Assembly (NCBI GenBank): GCA_023411445.1
Contig: JAEYOT010000555.1
Location: 1-6,685, forward strand
Source of the DNA: Pseudomonadota bacterium
GTDB taxonomy: Bacteria > Myxococcota_A > Polyangia > Polyangiales > Polyangiaceae
Length of the DNA stretch: 6,685 bases
Reading direction: 5' to 3'
Part shown: positions 5,977 through 6,685 of the stretch, piece after piece
Layout of the letters: each line of letters opens with the position of its first letter
Position numbering within the stretch: position 1 is the first letter of the stretch
Notes under the pieces: model-generated
The model's database searches: none
Told to the model about the DNA's origin: nothing
The model's input: the letters and a program-made list of their open reading frames with translations, nothing else
Translations under genes and position numbers: made by a program

Positions 5977-6685
5977 TTTCCTGCGGCGCGGCCCGCGCCG
6001 TCAGCTGCAGCAGCTCCGTCACTGCCACGGGCTTGACTAGGTGGTGATCGAAGCCGGCGTGACGCGAGCGCTCTCGGTCGGCCTTCTGCCCGTAACCGGT
6101 GACGGCGACCAGCGTGAGCGTTCGGCCTTGCGCGAGCCGGCGCAGACGCCGCGCCAGCTCGTAGCCATCCAAGATCGGAAGCCCGATATCCAGGAAGGCG
6201 ACGTCGGGTAGCCGCTCGCTCACGAGCGCGAGCGCGGCCTCGCCGTCGTAGGCCACGCGCACTTCGTGCCCGGCCTGGCGCAGCGCGCGCGCCATGGAGT
6301 CCGCGGCGTCTCGATTGTCGTCGACCAGCAACAGGCTGCGTGGCTCGATGGCGGTGCTGTCCAGGCGCTCGGAGAGCCGTGAGGGAGCCGGCGACTCGCC
6401 CGGCGCAGCCGGCAACGTCACCGTGAGCTTGCTGCCCTCGCCCAAGCCTTCGCTGGTTGCTTCCACGTCGCCGCCGTGCAGCTGGACCAAGCTGCGCACG
6501 AGCGAGAGCCCCAGACCGAGCCCGCCCTCCGAGCGCTCCAGCGTGCGCTTACCTTGCACGAACAGGTCGAACACCTTGGGCAGGAGCTCCGGCGCGATCC
6601 CGGCGCCGTCGTCGCTCACTTCGACGATCACTTGGGCCCCGGCGCGCCGCGCGCGCACGGCGATGTGACCTCCCGGGCTGGTGTA
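5921..6685 (-). CDS. Hybrid histidine kinase, C-terminal part: ATPase plus receiver domain (5' end outside window)
   Basis: The frame is open to the window edge, so the 254 visible residues are the C-terminal part of a larger signalling protein. The first residues, YTSPGGHI, match the end of the N box of a histidine kinase ATPase domain. DDGAGI (25-30, G1/D box), a phenylalanine-containing F box (VFDLFVQG, 38-45) and GLGLGLSLV (55-63, G2 box) follow. After a Pro/Ser-rich linker, a receiver domain runs from about 117 to 235, with acidic pocket Asp122/Asp123, phosphate acceptor Asp166 in FLDIGLP, Thr196 and Lys218. All key receiver residues are present. The chain ends shortly afterwards with no DNA-binding domain, so output is probably a phosphorelay or protein-protein control. 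The sensing domain and phosphorylated His lie outside the window. A GTG at 6656-6658 would cut the ATPase domain and is not a credible start. Confidence 0.93.
   Translation of the reverse strand, partial: YTSPGGHIAVRARRAGAQVIVEVSDDGAGIAPELLPKVFDLFVQGKRTLERSEGGLGLGLSLVRSLVQLHGGDVEATSEGLGEGSKLTVTLPAAPGESPAPSRLSERLDSTAIEPRSLLLVDDNRDAADSMARALRQAGHEVRVAYDGEAALALVSERLPDVAFLDIGLPILDGYELARRLRRLAQGRTLTLVAVTGYGQKADRERSRHAGFDHHLVKPVAVTELLQLTARAAPQEIRRSSPAPRSLPESDPAA

Overview
The window is GC-rich with strong G/C preference at third codon positions. It carries a lipoprotein with a long Gly/Asn/Thr-rich spacer, an outer-membrane beta-barrel, a hybrid histidine kinase and a small kinase-like protein. This mix suggests a Gram-negative soil bacterium, most likely a myxobacterium (Myxococcota, Polyangia-like). 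That placement is an inference from composition and gene style; there is no rRNA or other marker gene.

Layout. (1) Positions 1-296, + strand: the 3' end of an unrecognised gene. (2) Positions 298-1677, - strand: an outer-membrane beta-barrel/porin-like protein with a signal peptide. (3) Positions 1761-4091, - strand: a glycoside hydrolase family 3 (beta-glucosidase-type) lipoprotein, upstream of and co-directional with the barrel gene. An 11-bp perfect hairpin lies between the two. (4) Positions 4092-4359: a 268-bp intergenic region whose main feature is a 21-bp near-perfect palindrome just upstream of the hydrolase. (5) Positions 4360-5055, - strand: a classical short-chain dehydrogenase/reductase. 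(6) Positions 5167-5976, + strand, divergent from the reductase: a small protein with kinase-fold motifs (HGD...N and DFE). (7) Positions 5921 to the window end, - strand: the C-terminal part of a hybrid histidine kinase (ATPase domain plus receiver). Its 3' end overlaps the kinase-like gene by 56 bp.

How the genes may work together. The hydrolase and barrel genes look like a small glycan-use cassette: a surface or periplasmic lipoprotein enzyme that releases sugars and an outer-membrane channel that could pass them. The palindrome is the best candidate for a local operator. The reductase, the kinase-like gene and the hybrid kinase are arranged divergently or convergently and share no obvious pathway with the cassette. 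I see no mobile element, CRISPR array, tRNA or rRNA, and no clearly new system. The most uncommon items are the operator-like palindrome, the atypical kinase-like protein with its convergent overlap, and the unusual details of the GH3 enzyme.
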